A stretch of DNA of 64,000 nt from Fontibacillus puldeungensis (GCF_042678945.1 NZ_JBHTLM010000021.1:11070-75069), one strand, 5' to 3'; shown: positions 35,581 through 43,986, counted from the first letter of the stretch. Translations and numbers: made by a program. Notes: generated by a model not told the origin, from the sequence alone.

Positions 35581-35778
35581 TTATAATTTGATTACGTTAG
35601 CGGCTTGCGGTCCACGTGCGCCTTCAACGATTTCGAATTCGACGGATTGACCTTCTTCCAAAGTTTTGAAGCCTTCGGATTGGATTGCGGAGAAGTGAAC
35701 GAATACGTCGCCGCCTTCTTCAGTTTCGATGAAACCGTAGCCTTTTTCTGCGTTGAACCATTTTACTTTACCTTGCAT
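35581..35778 (-). CDS. Cold-shock protein, CspB/CspD type (copy 1)
   Basis: A 65-residue single cold-shock domain that binds single-stranded RNA/DNA and melts mRNA structure. Both RNA-binding motifs are present: RNP1 KGYGFIE (about 13-19) and RNP2 VFVHFSAI (about 26-33). It has its own promoter and terminator. A second copy with flanking sequence lies at 41960, so the unit has been duplicated. I do not choose between the csp paralogue names. Confidence 0.97.
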   Translation of the reverse strand: MQGKVKWFNAEKGYGFIETEEGGDVFVHFSAIQSEGFKTLEEGQSVEFEIVEGARGPQAANVIKL

Positions 35779-35842
35779 GCACTAACATTCCCTTCGTTAT
35801 CAAATAAGAGTGTGACCCTTGTTACCAAGTACCACATTTCTG

Positions 35843-35872
35843 ACTATACCACCCGAACTCATTCAGTGTCAA
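35843..35872 (-). promoter_or_regulatory. Sigma-A promoter of cold-shock gene copy 1
   Basis: TTGACA (35867-35872) and TATAGT (35843-35848) are separated by 18 bases on the minus strand. The transcript would have a 5' leader of roughly 60 nt. The duplicated gene keeps this -10 but not the -35. Confidence 0.75.
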
Positions 35873-35921
35873 TTGCCAAGGAAAAGGTTTTATTGTAAGG
35901 AATTTGTAATTATTTGTCGAA

Positions 35922-36060
35922 TTAATCCCTGCCCTTTGGATGTTCGCGAGTAGCGGGGAGGACCGGCTCCACCTGTCCCACGAATCGCTCTGCCATATCG
36001 ATTAACATCCTGATTTCATACTTCTGATGACTATCTATAAGTGTTAGTTGACTCGGCCAG
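35922..36060 (-). pseudogene. Short open segment, possible gene remnant
   Basis: Directly after the carrier-protein gene, but in another frame, about 46 codons are open: NWPSQLTLIDSHQ, then KYEIRMLIDMAERFVGQ and PVLPATREHPKGRD, then stop. The composition looks protein-like and is unlike its surroundings, but there is no start codon with a ribosome site. It may be the 3' remnant of a mobile-element gene at the island edge; I cannot identify it. Confidence 0.3.
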
Positions 36061-36291
36061 TTAATTTGACTTCAGCTTCGTTATCATTCTTTCTAATACT
36101 TCAACACTGTCAAAATTGTCTTCATTAATTTCTTCCACAGGGATATCAAGTTCGAATTCTTCCCCTAACTTTGCTACTATAGAAATAATATCAAACGAAT
36201 CCAGTATTCCGTGTGAAACCAGCGCCTTCTCTTTTTCAAAATTCACATCAGATCTTATATCCTTCAATAATTCGATAATTTTGTTTCTCAC
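36061..36291 (-). CDS. Acyl/aminoacyl carrier protein
   Basis: A 76-residue carrier protein. The phosphopantetheine attachment site is Ser32 in GILDSFDIISIV, and the flanking helices (FELDIPVEEINEDNFDSVEVL) have the usual acidic ACP/DltC pattern. It would carry an acyl or aminoacyl group as a thioester. It starts at a GTG that overlaps the stop of the adenylating-ligase gene (GTGA), so the two are translationally coupled, as in dltA/dltC pairs. AT-rich relative to the neighbouring csp and hpf genes. Confidence 0.9.
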   Translation of the reverse strand: MRNKIIELLKDIRSDVNFEKEKALVSHGILDSFDIISIVAKLGEEFELDIPVEEINEDNFDSVEVLERMITKLKSN

Positions 36292-37814
36292 TTATATCTG
36301 CTCCGTTCATATATTTCCTTTATTTTTATACGATCTACCTTTCCTCTTGCATTCAATGGGAATTTCTCTAGCTCAATAATTTTATGTGGCAGCATGTACT
36401 TTGGTAACCTCGTTCTTAGATTTTCTTTTATTCTGTCAATGTCTAAATTGTCACCAGAAGTCACCAAAATGAGTTGTTGCTCTTTTTGATCTAAAAAACA
36501 ACAACTATTTTTAACAGCTACCATCTCGTTTACAATACTTTCTATTTCTCCAAGTTCAATTCGATGTCCCATGTGCTTTATTTGATAATCTTTTCTTGAA
36601 CTGAAGAATAACTGCCCATTGGAAATTTTGGCTAAATCCCCTGTTCTATATACTATCTCCGGATAGCTACTATTAATGGGATTTTGCACAAAGACTTTCC
36701 TTGTCAACTCCATATTATTATAGTACCCTGAAGACAAAAACTCTCCCCCAATATAAATTTCACCCAATTCCCCATCTTGTACTTCTTCTTGATTTTCATT
36801 TAAAACCAAGACTTTCATATTCGGGAAGTGCAGCCCTAACGGCAGTTGCTCTTCGCTAACAAAAAAACGATCTATAATAAAATAAAGGCAATTTCCTGTA
36901 ACTTCACTAGGAGCATAGAGGTTTACATACATTGCAGAAGGAATATTTCTTCTCCATTCGTTTAGTACTTTTACAGATAATGTTTCTCCTGAAAACATAA
37001 CCCTTTTTATGGAATGCGGCATTCCACACTCAAACACTCTTGCATTTACTACATGGTTCATCGCAGCAACAGACCAAATGAGCGTATTAATATTTCTTTC
37101 ATACAAGAAATCCGCCAATTTTTTTGGTATTGTAAAGCAAATTGAGGGAATAATGTGCAATGTAGCTCCTATACTCACGCTAGTATAAATATCTTTGGCA
37201 GATATATCAAAATCAAACGAAGCCTGATTACCAAATACATCAGTACCCTCAAAACCAAATAAAGGGATAAATTCTTCAATGAAGCTTACCAGAGAGCGAT
37301 GTGTTTTTAAGACACCTTTAGGTGTCCCTGTAGATCCCGAAGTAAATACCAAATACAAAGGATCTTCCATTGTTATCTCATTATAAATTCGTCTAAGGAT
37401 CTGCTCATCTCTTGTAGTATTAATAATTTCGTCGTATATGTATAAGTTAATACTGTCAGGTATTTCTACTTCAAGTAATTTTGAGACTTGTTTTTTCCTG
37501 ATGATAATCGCCAAAGGCTTAATAATTTCCAGATATAACTTTATCCTTGATGCCGGTGTAGATATATCAATCGGAACATAAAAATTACCTGAATGAACAA
37601 CCCCCCAAAAACTAACTACGCTTTCAACTTCCCTATCACAAAAAACTATCACTGGTTTCCTTATGCTTTTACTCTCTGCTAATTTTGTTCCAATGTTCTC
37701 GGCCAGACATTTCAGTTCTCTATATGAAATTGCCTTGATATTATCACATAGCGCAAGTTTCTCTGGAACCCTATCAGCACTTTCGCTTAGCAAATCAACT
37801 ACATTTTTACTCAT
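36288..37814 (-). CDS. Amino-acid/acyl adenylating ligase (stand-alone NRPS-type A domain, DltA-like)
   Basis: A 508-residue ANL-superfamily adenylase that should activate a carboxylic or amino acid as the AMP ester and load it on the adjacent carrier protein. Core motifs are intact: A3 VFTSGSTGTPKGVLKTH, A5 NLYAPSEVTGNC, A7 YRTGDLAKISNG, A8 KDYQIKHMGHRIELGEIE, and A10 PLNARGKVDR with the catalytic Lys. The residue at the start of the A4 segment is Phe-Asp (ASFDFDIS), the Asp usual for alpha-amino-acid substrates. ATG 37814 has AGGAGAGG upstream; the frame to 37919 is the overlapping end of the previous gene. The substrate cannot be told. Confidence 0.9.
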   Translation of the reverse strand: MSKNVVDLLSESADRVPEKLALCDNIKAISYRELKCLAENIGTKLAESKSIRKPVIVFCDREVESVVSFWGVVHSGNFYVPIDISTPASRIKLYLEIIKPLAIIIRKKQVSKLLEVEIPDSINLYIYDEIINTTRDEQILRRIYNEITMEDPLYLVFTSGSTGTPKGVLKTHRSLVSFIEEFIPLFGFEGTDVFGNQASFDFDISAKDIYTSVSIGATLHIIPSICFTIPKKLADFLYERNINTLIWSVAAMNHVVNARVFECGMPHSIKRVMFSGETLSVKVLNEWRRNIPSAMYVNLYAPSEVTGNCLYFIIDRFFVSEEQLPLGLHFPNMKVLVLNENQEEVQDGELGEIYIGGEFLSSGYYNNMELTRKVFVQNPINSSYPEIVYRTGDLAKISNGQLFFSSRKDYQIKHMGHRIELGEIESIVNEMVAVKNSCCFLDQKEQQLILVTSGDNLDIDRIKENLRTRLPKYMLPHKIIELEKFPLNARGKVDRIKIKEIYERSRYK

Positions 37815-37827
37815 AACCAAACCTCTC

Positions 37828-38910
37828 CTATATTTGATTTGGCCTATCTTGATCTGCATCACCTTTAAATAAGATCTCACAATTATCCTCATTATCGTTT
37901 GCATAATAATGATAATCAAGCTCTACATTTTTCTTTACAAAAGGTTCAAAATACATTGGTACAATAATATTAGAATCTTTTACATTTCTAAATCCTGCAT
38001 TATAAAAATACTCCTCTTTAAATCCATAGTTATAAAAGCTAATATATTCTGCATTGTTTGAAATCAGTAATTGTTGAAATTCACCATAACAGCCTAACAT
38101 TTCTTTCCCATTTCCTATGTAATCCACAATAAATATACAGGAATTCCCCTCGTGCTCAGCTTTTCTCCAAACAAAACAAGCAATTCCGCCTTCGTCTACA
38201 GTTCTTATTTCTGTAAAATGGTATTCGTATATTGGGTGATTAAAATACCGGTTTACATAATACTTAGGAGATTTAAAGGGAGGAATCCATTGATAATAGT
38301 CTTCGAACCGTTCAAATTTATCCTTTAATACTTCTGCAAAGTATTTTGATTGTCTCGACGAGACTTGTGGGAAAAAAACATTTTCACAATTCTCAATCAA
38401 TTTATAATGGGTTCTATTCGCATTCAGAATATAAAAATGGTTCAATACCCCTATCTTTTCCCCAAGTTTCTTGTTAATCCTTTTGGAATCGTTGGACAGC
38501 CCGACCCCCCCAATATATGGTGCGGAAGCGTTCTGTTCAAAAAACCATTTCACTGCAATTCCCAGGCCCTTTGCCCCAACGTCCTCTCTGATTTTCCATA
38601 TTGCCCCCCAGCGAATAGGTTTAGCAATCTCTCTATCATAAAGATTCGACATAATAAAACCTACTAAGGCATGAATTTCTCCTGTTTTTTTATGAATTGC
38701 TAACACAAAATTATACCTTTCATTTTCAACGTCAAGATGTTGCCAATCCAGTAGTTCCTTGGATTTCGTGAAGATATGACCTTTTTGCCAATAATTGTCA
38801 ATAAATTTTTCTACTTTATCGATTTCATTGATTTTGCAAAATCTAAATTCATAGCTTTTTTCATATAAATGTCTTACTGCATCATATTTCCCCATATCCT
38901 TATAATTCAT
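37828..38910 (-). CDS. GNAT-like acyltransferase protein of the glycan cassette
   Basis: A 360-residue protein I can place only by fold. Residues about 15-175 resemble an N-acetyltransferase (GNAT) domain: FRFCKINEIDKVEKFIDNYW, FVLAIHKKTGEIHALVGFIM, WKIREDVGAKGLGIAVKWFFE and GLSNDSKRINKKLGE. The second half (HFTEIRTVDEGGIACFVWRK) may be a second, degenerate GNAT repeat. Similar proteins occur in surface-sugar clusters. It lies between a methyltransferase and the adenylating ligase, 13 bp before the latter, so it could transfer the carrier-bound group to a sugar amine; this is inference. Confidence 0.6.
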   Translation of the reverse strand: MNYKDMGKYDAVRHLYEKSYEFRFCKINEIDKVEKFIDNYWQKGHIFTKSKELLDWQHLDVENERYNFVLAIHKKTGEIHALVGFIMSNLYDREIAKPIRWGAIWKIREDVGAKGLGIAVKWFFEQNASAPYIGGVGLSNDSKRINKKLGEKIGVLNHFYILNANRTHYKLIENCENVFFPQVSSRQSKYFAEVLKDKFERFEDYYQWIPPFKSPKYYVNRYFNHPIYEYHFTEIRTVDEGGIACFVWRKAEHEGNSCIFIVDYIGNGKEMLGCYGEFQQLLISNNAEYISFYNYGFKEEYFYNAGFRNVKDSNIIVPMYFEPFVKKNVELDYHYYANDNEDNCEILFKGDADQDRPNQI

Positions 38911-38922
38911 TATTTATACACC

Positions 38923-39600
38923 TCACAACTTCCTTGCCCATATTTGCCAATGTGAATTCTTAACAGCCATATTGTCAACATACATTTCTCTTTTCTCAAT
39001 ATTAAGTATTTCAAAGTTGTTGTTCGCATACAGTTCTCTAATTTCAGATTCTCCACAGAACCAATAGTTTATCCCTTTAAGATTTCCTACGGAATCATTT
39101 AATACAAATAAGTCCTTCTCTATTTCTCTTCCTCTTCCATAGTGTGAATCCTCTTTTGTTCTATAATCAGCTAGAAATAACCCCCCCGGTTTCAGGACTC
39201 TATAAATCTCCTTAAATAATTCTGTTCTCTCTTTACCATTTACATAGAACAATGCCCCCCATGCAACCAGACAGTCACTAGACTCGGGTGACAATGGTAT
39301 ATCCGTTCGCTCATTTTGAATATATTGAATCTTCGAATACTGCAATTTATCAATTTTTTCTTTTGTTAGTAATAAACAATCCATATTATAATCAACTGCA
39401 TAAATATCAAATCCCATTTTTGCCATTACAATTGTATTTCTTCCACTTCCACAAGCAAAATCAACAATCACCTTATTGTCGCCCGTTTTGAAATTTTTAT
39501 TAAGATATCTCACAACATTTTCATCTGGCCATTGCAGGTCAAAATTTTTCCTGTCCTTTTTCCACAATTCCATCTCTCTTTTATTCTCTTCAGTTATCAT
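38923..39600 (-). CDS. SAM-dependent methyltransferase, class I
   Basis: A 225-residue class I methyltransferase. Motif I is VDFACGSGRNTIVMAKMG (about 38-55), followed by the acidic AVDYNMDC (motif II), and motif IV LVAWGALFYV with the post-I block YRVLKPGGLFLADYR. Start ATG 39600 has AAAGGAA 11 bases upstream; the 12 further residues to 39636 look non-coding. It sits between a deacetylase and the GNAT-like gene, 12 bp before it. The substrate is probably a sugar or its acyl substituent. Confidence 0.85.
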   Translation of the reverse strand: MITEENKREMELWKKDRKNFDLQWPDENVVRYLNKNFKTGDNKVIVDFACGSGRNTIVMAKMGFDIYAVDYNMDCLLLTKEKIDKLQYSKIQYIQNERTDIPLSPESSDCLVAWGALFYVNGKERTELFKEIYRVLKPGGLFLADYRTKEDSHYGRGREIEKDLFVLNDSVGNLKGINYWFCGESEIRELYANNNFEILNIEKREMYVDNMAVKNSHWQIWARKL

Positions 39601-39670
39601 TATGCATGAATTCCTTTCAATCCGTTCAAAATTCAAATTTGTGATCTATAGCATCAAGGTGATCAGACAT

Positions 39671-40576
39671 TCAACTTATTACATTTATCGGAGTCAACTT
39701 TGCACAATCAACCCTATTAAACCAAAACCCGCTTTGCCCTTGCATTATTAAACCATGCTGGGTAGTAAACCCTCCTAGTAGCCCTTCCCTTCTTAAAATA
39801 GGCTCCAAATCATGCATCATTTTTTCATAGGCCATTCCCCCACCATATGCAGGGGTATACCATTTGGGGTCAATGCCAATTTCGTTACGGATAAACTCTC
39901 GGCACGGGGCTATCTCTTCATCAAAAAAGCACTGGGCATCTCCACTAAATCCTTTGTGGTTAACAGCATGGATCCCAATCGTCATTCCTGCCTCTTTAAT
40001 TTTCCGCCACTCGTCGAGGGAAATATAATACTGTTCTATAAATTTATCTATTTCCGTGAACACCTGACTCAGTTTTTTTTCGAGGTATCTTCTGCTTAGT
40101 TCTTCAGATAATACAAAATTCAATGCGTACTTATTATATCGACGAAATAAATCATTTTCATAAGCATAGGTATCACCAATAGAACTGGGTATATGATCCA
40201 ATACATACTCTTTGCTTAATTCATTCCAAATCTCCTCGTCTGAAAAGTAAGAAAGTACAGCATGTACAAGATGAACCACTGGAATTACTCTATGGGTTAA
40301 CGGACTTGATAAGACAGTAAAGTAACCAGGGAGTCCCTTTTGTTTTAAAATATTAAAAGCTACCTCGTATTGATCCTTTATCGCATCATCAAAAGTTAAT
40401 ATGCAAAAGGGCTTTTTCCCAGGGATACCCTTGAGCAGTCTGTCAGGCTCAACCACCTCATAATTCTTAGTCACCCATTCCAGTTGCTTCATGAAGTCTT
40501 CAGGTTCTAGTGGAACAATGCCTTTTTTACCTTTTATCTGTATATAGTGATACATAATTGCCAAATTTTCATTCAT
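39671..40576 (-). CDS. Polysaccharide deacetylase (NodB-like) family protein
   Basis: A 301-residue carbohydrate-esterase-4-like protein without a signal peptide, hence probably cytoplasmic. The NodB motif 1 is ILTFDDAIKDQY (Asp-Asp at about 68), and the second metal motif is IGIHAVNHKGFSG (H-x3-H). Later WYTPAYGGG replaces the usual RPPYG-like motif. It could remove an acetyl group from a nucleotide sugar or nonulosonate, freeing an amine for another acyl group. ATG has AAGGATG nine bases upstream. It is the first gene of the AT-rich five-gene cassette ending in the carrier protein. Confidence 0.8.
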   Translation of the reverse strand: MNENLAIMYHYIQIKGKKGIVPLEPEDFMKQLEWVTKNYEVVEPDRLLKGIPGKKPFCILTFDDAIKDQYEVAFNILKQKGLPGYFTVLSSPLTHRVIPVVHLVHAVLSYFSDEEIWNELSKEYVLDHIPSSIGDTYAYENDLFRRYNKYALNFVLSEELSRRYLEKKLSQVFTEIDKFIEQYYISLDEWRKIKEAGMTIGIHAVNHKGFSGDAQCFFDEEIAPCREFIRNEIGIDPKWYTPAYGGGMAYEKMMHDLEPILRREGLLGGFTTQHGLIMQGQSGFWFNRVDCAKLTPINVIS

Positions 40577-40752
40577 TTTTTTACATCCTTAGTTAATTGT
40601 ATTTGAAAGATCATCAAGGCGAGTTCGATCCCATCGTCGTTCAAAACTATCGATCCCTTTGACATCACCGACACCTCTAGCATTGAGTTTTTTTTCACAG
40701 ATATACTCATAGAGATATAGATGAACGCAGTAAAGCACCATTCCCGGTAAAC

Positions 40753-40802
40753 AGAAAAAAGCCAATACAATAGCGCACTTTCTCGCTAAATGTATTGGCT
40801 TA
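40753..40802 (-). terminator. Duplicate terminator (broken unit)
   Basis: Copy of the hairpin at 41147-41195: AAGCCAATACA and TTGTATTGGCTT flank a TAGCG/CGCTA inner stem, with a T-run on the minus strand one base longer than in the other unit. Confidence 0.8.
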
Positions 40803-40849
40803 TTAAACAGCGAAGAAACCATAGCCTCTTTCTCTTTAATCAAACCGCT

Positions 40850-41050
40850 TTATTTTTCAATCACAATCGTCCATTCTCCTTGCAGATCATCTCTGATTGT
40901 CCAGGCATAAGTAAAGGAACTTCCAATCATATCCATAGCTTCCTGCATAAACTCACGCTCCAAATAAGGCCGCAAGACTTCTCAGTATTGCGTGACGAGG
41001 TCAATGGCACCTTCTTTCACTAAAATTTCGGATAGATTGGATAAAAACCC
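40850..41050 (-). pseudogene. Truncated duplicate of the DUF2294-like gene
   Basis: Matches the last 66 codons of the gene at 41242-41583 (GFLSNLSEILVKEGA to TIVIEK). The 5' half is missing, replaced by the end of the other repeat unit, and a Trp codon of the intact gene (QYW) is TGA here, so the frame is cut after VTQY. It has no start or promoter of its own. Confidence 0.85.
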
Positions 41051-41146
41051 TTTGACATCACCGACACCTCTAGCATTGAGCTTTTTTTCACAGATATACT
41101 CATAGAGATATAGATGAACGCAGTAAAGCACCATTCCCGGTAAACA

Positions 41147-41195
41147 GAAAAAGCCAATACAATAGCGCACTTTCTCGCTAAATGTATTGGCTTAT
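41147..41195 (-). terminator. Terminator of the DUF2294-like gene
   Basis: On the minus strand AAGCCAATACA, inner stem TAGCG/CGCTA, TTGTATTGGCTT and a T-run form a long terminator hairpin about 45 bp beyond the stop codon. Confidence 0.85.
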
Positions 41196-41241
41196 TAAAC
41201 AGCGAAGAAACCATAGCTTCTTTCTCTTTAATCGAACCGCT

Positions 41242-41583
41242 TTATTTTTCAATCACAATCGTCCATTCTCCTTGCAGATCATCTCTGATTGTCCAGGCAT
41301 AAGTAAAGGGACTTCCAATCATATCCATAGCTTCCTGCATAAACTCACGTTCTAAATAAGGCTGCAAGACTTCCCAGTATTGCGTGACAAGGTCAACGGC
41401 ACCTTCTTTCACTAAAATTTCGGATAGATTGGATAAAAACCCTTTGATCTGGACAGTGATATTCCCTTCATCTTCCAAGTTAACCTTTACGTTTTCCGGT
41501 CCTTTTCCCCGGTAGTGTTTGACGATTTTCACCGCCAGTCTTCTAATCTTCTCTTGATATTCAAATACAGTCGTCGTGGACAC
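41242..41583 (-). CDS. Small DUF2294-like protein
   Basis: A 113-residue protein with no signal or membrane segment. The pattern HYRGKGPENVKVNLEDEG, ITVQIKGFLSNLSEILV, a middle helix, and a C-terminal DDLQGEWTIVIEK resembles the DUF2294 (YbcI-like) family, whose function is unknown. It starts at GTG with GAGG about ten bases upstream. It has its own promoter and terminator and is not obviously part of the sugar pathway. Its 3' half is duplicated next to it. Confidence 0.6.
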   Translation of the reverse strand: MSTTTVFEYQEKIRRLAVKIVKHYRGKGPENVKVNLEDEGNITVQIKGFLSNLSEILVKEGAVDLVTQYWEVLQPYLEREFMQEAMDMIGSPFTYAWTIRDDLQGEWTIVIEK

Positions 41584-41640
41584 TTTTCAGAAACCTCGAC
41601 ATTAGTGTACCTTAATCTGGAAACATTTCTCAACATTTAA

Positions 41641-41670
41641 ATGTTAAACCTATTCGGGAATATTTGTCAA
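41641..41670 (-). promoter_or_regulatory. Putative promoter of the DUF2294-like gene
   Basis: A perfect TTGACA (41665-41670) is followed after 18 bases by TAACAT (41641-41646) on the minus strand, about 60 bp before the GTG start. From 41671 to the csp terminator at 41863 I see no gene or clear site. Confidence 0.5.
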
Positions 41671-41862
41671 TCTAAAATATGGTATAACCTATGCATTTCA
41701 CAAAAATTTCGCTGCCTTCCCCCGACTATTTTCAATTCTGCTTTAGGATTTCGAGGAGGGCGAATTGTTCGACGCCCACATAGTATCTCCTATACACTAT
41801 GTCGACTAAACACTGTGACATCTCTCAGGTATTAACGTATCGCCAGGTAGCTAGAAATCCCA

Positions 41863-41892
41863 GAAAAAATAAAACCCCGGGCTTCCCCAGGG
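41863..41892 (-). terminator. Terminator of cold-shock gene copy 2
   Basis: Same hairpin as at 35485-35514 with loop GAAG instead of GAAA, followed on the minus strand by TTTTATTTTTT. It would also end the nonulosonate operon transcript. Confidence 0.85.
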
Positions 41893-41959
41893 TATTTGCT
41901 AGCGAATCTTTAATTGTTAACCATCGTACCTTGTTATGTAGATCGGCTATGCCGGATGA

Positions 41960-42157
41960 TTATAATTTGATTACGTTAGCGGCTTGCGGTTCACGTGCGC
42001 CTTCGACGATTTCAAATTCGAGGGATAGACCTTCTTCCAAAGTTTTGAAGCCTTCGGATTGGATTGCGGAGAAATGTACGAATACGTCGCCGCCTTCTTC
42101 AGTTTCGATGAAACCGTAGCCTTTTTCTGCGTTAAACCATTTTACTTTACCTTGCAT
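41960..42157 (-). CDS. Cold-shock protein, diverged duplicate (copy 2)
   Basis: 65 residues, differing from copy 1 at three positions (Q43L, V45L and G-to-E in GAREPQ). RNP1 KGYGFIE and RNP2 VFVHFSAI are unchanged, so it may still bind RNA. About 380 bp of surrounding sequence, from the terminator to the promoter -10, is shared with copy 1; homology stops just before the -35, which is lost. It is therefore probably transcribed, if at all, by read-through from the sugar operon ending 92 bp upstream. Confidence 0.93.
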   Translation of the reverse strand: MQGKVKWFNAEKGYGFIETEEGGDVFVHFSAIQSEGFKTLEEGLSLEFEIVEGAREPQAANVIKL

Positions 42158-42248
42158 GCACTAATATTCCCTGCATTATCAAATAAGAGTGTGACCCTTG
42201 TAACCACGCCTCACATTTCTGACTATACCACTCGTCTTTAGTTTTATA

Positions 42249-43073
42249 TCACCACGCAGTTAGTCCGCCATCAATTATTAAGTTTTGTCCCGTAACATAA
42301 CTGGATGCATCAGAAGATAAATATAAGATAGCTCCAACCATTTCTTCTGGTTTGGCCATTCGTCTTAATGGAATACGGTTTGAATATTTCATTTTAAACT
42401 CTTGGTTTTGTCCGCTTTCTACACCACCTGGCGTTATACTATTTACTCTGATACCTTTCTCTGCCCACATAGTGGCCAAATATCTTGTTAATCCTATTAC
42501 GGCTGATTTGGAAGCTGAATACACCGGAGGTGTATTTATTTCTCTACCTAAATAGTAAGAGCCTTCGTAAATCCTATTGTCCGGGCCAACAACTCCATAA
42601 ATTGAAGATGTCTGGATAATTGAACCGCCCTCACCTTGAGTTAGCATTTGCTTACCAACCGCTTGAGCAACTAAGAACATACCGTCTATGTTGACTGCCA
42701 TGATTTTTCTCCACTCATCAAGTGAGTAATCTTCGATTGGAGCAAAAAACGCTTCCAGATCATCTGCTTTACTGGCGGCGTTATTCAATAGTATGTTAAT
42801 TGTTCCAAATGTCTTTACAGTCTCAGTTACCATTCTTCTAATAGATTCAATATTGGTTATGTCACATTCAATTCCAATACACTTTACACCGTATTCAGTT
42901 GTTAATTCCTCAGCTAAACCAGACACTAAATTACTATTTATATCAACTATAACTACATTAGCACCAAATTCAGCAAGCCCCCTACAGAAGTTCTGTCCAA
43001 GAAGCCCTGCCCCACCAGTAACAACAGCCACTTTACCTTTTAAACTAAATAATTTCTCATATTGAAATTTCAT
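42249..43073 (-). CDS. Short-chain dehydrogenase/reductase (SDR) of the flagellin-sugar operon, 1
   Basis: A 274-residue classical SDR. NAD(P)-binding TGGAGLLGQNFCRGLAEFG (about 18-36), NNAAS, the catalytic Ser in IQTSSIYGVVG and the Tyr/Lys pair YSASK are all present; the C-terminal YVTGQNLIIDGGLTAW is typical. It resembles PtmA-type SDRs of Campylobacter flagellin-glycan loci; the substrate is unknown. Its start lies inside the end of the Gfo/Idh/MocA gene (17-base overlap). It is the last gene of the sugar operon before csp copy 2. Confidence 0.85.
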   Translation of the reverse strand: MKFQYEKLFSLKGKVAVVTGGAGLLGQNFCRGLAEFGANVVIVDINSNLVSGLAEELTTEYGVKCIGIECDITNIESIRRMVTETVKTFGTINILLNNAASKADDLEAFFAPIEDYSLDEWRKIMAVNIDGMFLVAQAVGKQMLTQGEGGSIIQTSSIYGVVGPDNRIYEGSYYLGREINTPPVYSASKSAVIGLTRYLATMWAEKGIRVNSITPGGVESGQNQEFKMKYSNRIPLRRMAKPEEMVGAILYLSSDASSYVTGQNLIIDGGLTAW

Positions 43074-43986
43074 TGATAGAAACCCTTCTTTTTTCTTTTT
43101 TTGATATCTGACCAGCTATTAATATACGCATAGCATTTATCGTTGTCTCTACAGGGATAGCTGGTGTTTTAGAATCTATCGAGTTAAAAAAGTGCCATAT
43201 GGTTCTTCTAAACATAGAAAAATTGTCGTTAATTTCAACTTTAGCGATTTTTTTTGAGCCATAAATATCAATATGAAAAGCCAATGGAATATTACCTAGG
43301 GCATCAATTTGTACAAGTGTACCATCAGTCATAGTAATGTTTATTAAATCTTCCTTCGAACCTATGCAAAGAACAGACTCTGGAACAAAAGGAGAGAGGT
43401 TTAAAACTGCATCAACTAAATGAATCCCGTATTTCTCCCAAGAGTTAATAACGGTCCCCCTAACCAATTTTATTTCTCCAAACCTGGCTTCTTTCATATC
43501 TTGACGAAGTTGATCTACTTCCTTAGCATACCTCATTCCTGAACAAGACATAAGTTTTCCGCTTTCCAGGAAAGGTTTAAAATAACGTAATTCATTTATA
43601 TTTAGTGTTAGGGGTTTATCTATAAAGACAGGTATACCACTTTCCAAAAATACTTTTGCAATTTCATAATGTGTTTCATAGTCATCTCGAGCAATAATAA
43701 CTCCATCAACTTGACCGATCATTTCCTCAAAATGATCCACTGTGTTCGGTATAAGGCAAGCCTTACATAATAAATCAGTTTCTTCTTTGTTCTGAGTCCA
43801 GGCATGTGAAATTTGATAACCAGCAAATCCAAATTCCGAAGGATCCCTTCTTGAGACATAATCATAGATTACTTTCCAACCTGTTTGCTTTAAATCTGAG
43901 TCACTATATCCATTAACAATTGATGAAAAAGAAAACGGATGCCCATTACCTTCACTAATGCCAATTATTCCAATCTTTTTTACCAT
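43057..43986 (-). CDS. Gfo/Idh/MocA-family oxidoreductase
   Basis: A 309-residue sugar-type NAD(P) oxidoreductase. The N-terminal Rossmann loop is IGIIGISEGNGHPFS, an unusual form of GxGxxG; the EKP-type lysine motif is present as VFIDKPLTLN (about 128-137), and KYGIHLVDAVLNL supplies the catalytic H-x2-D. It overlaps the SDR genes on both sides. The ATG at 43986 has GGTGG nine bases upstream; 43995 is too close to it. Such enzymes oxidise or reduce sugar hydroxyls; in B. subtilis kanosamine synthesis a relative (NtdC) makes a 3-keto sugar. Confidence 0.85.
   Translation of the reverse strand: MVKKIGIIGISEGNGHPFSFSSIVNGYSDSDLKQTGWKVIYDYVSRRDPSEFGFAGYQISHAWTQNKEETDLLCKACLIPNTVDHFEEMIGQVDGVIIARDDYETHYEIAKVFLESGIPVFIDKPLTLNINELRYFKPFLESGKLMSCSGMRYAKEVDQLRQDMKEARFGEIKLVRGTVINSWEKYGIHLVDAVLNLSPFVPESVLCIGSKEDLINITMTDGTLVQIDALGNIPLAFHIDIYGSKKIAKVEINDNFSMFRRTIWHFFNSIDSKTPAIPVETTINAMRILIAGQISKKEKRRVSINEISI

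Larger units (their letters stand above)
40658..41443. repeat. Tandem duplication, two units of about 393 bp
   Basis: The segment from TTTGACATCACCGAC at 40658 to GGATAAAAACCC near 41050 is repeated at 41051-41443 with few changes (for example one extra A and G-to-A changes). Each unit contains the 3' half of the DUF2294-like gene and its terminator. The unit nearer the deacetylase is the broken copy. Small open frames within it are not genes; they read across the terminator hairpins. Confidence 0.9.

Noticed and set aside
40589..41214. Small membrane-protein-like frames in the duplicated segment
   Set aside because: They read through the terminator hairpins of the DUF2294-like gene and its duplicate.
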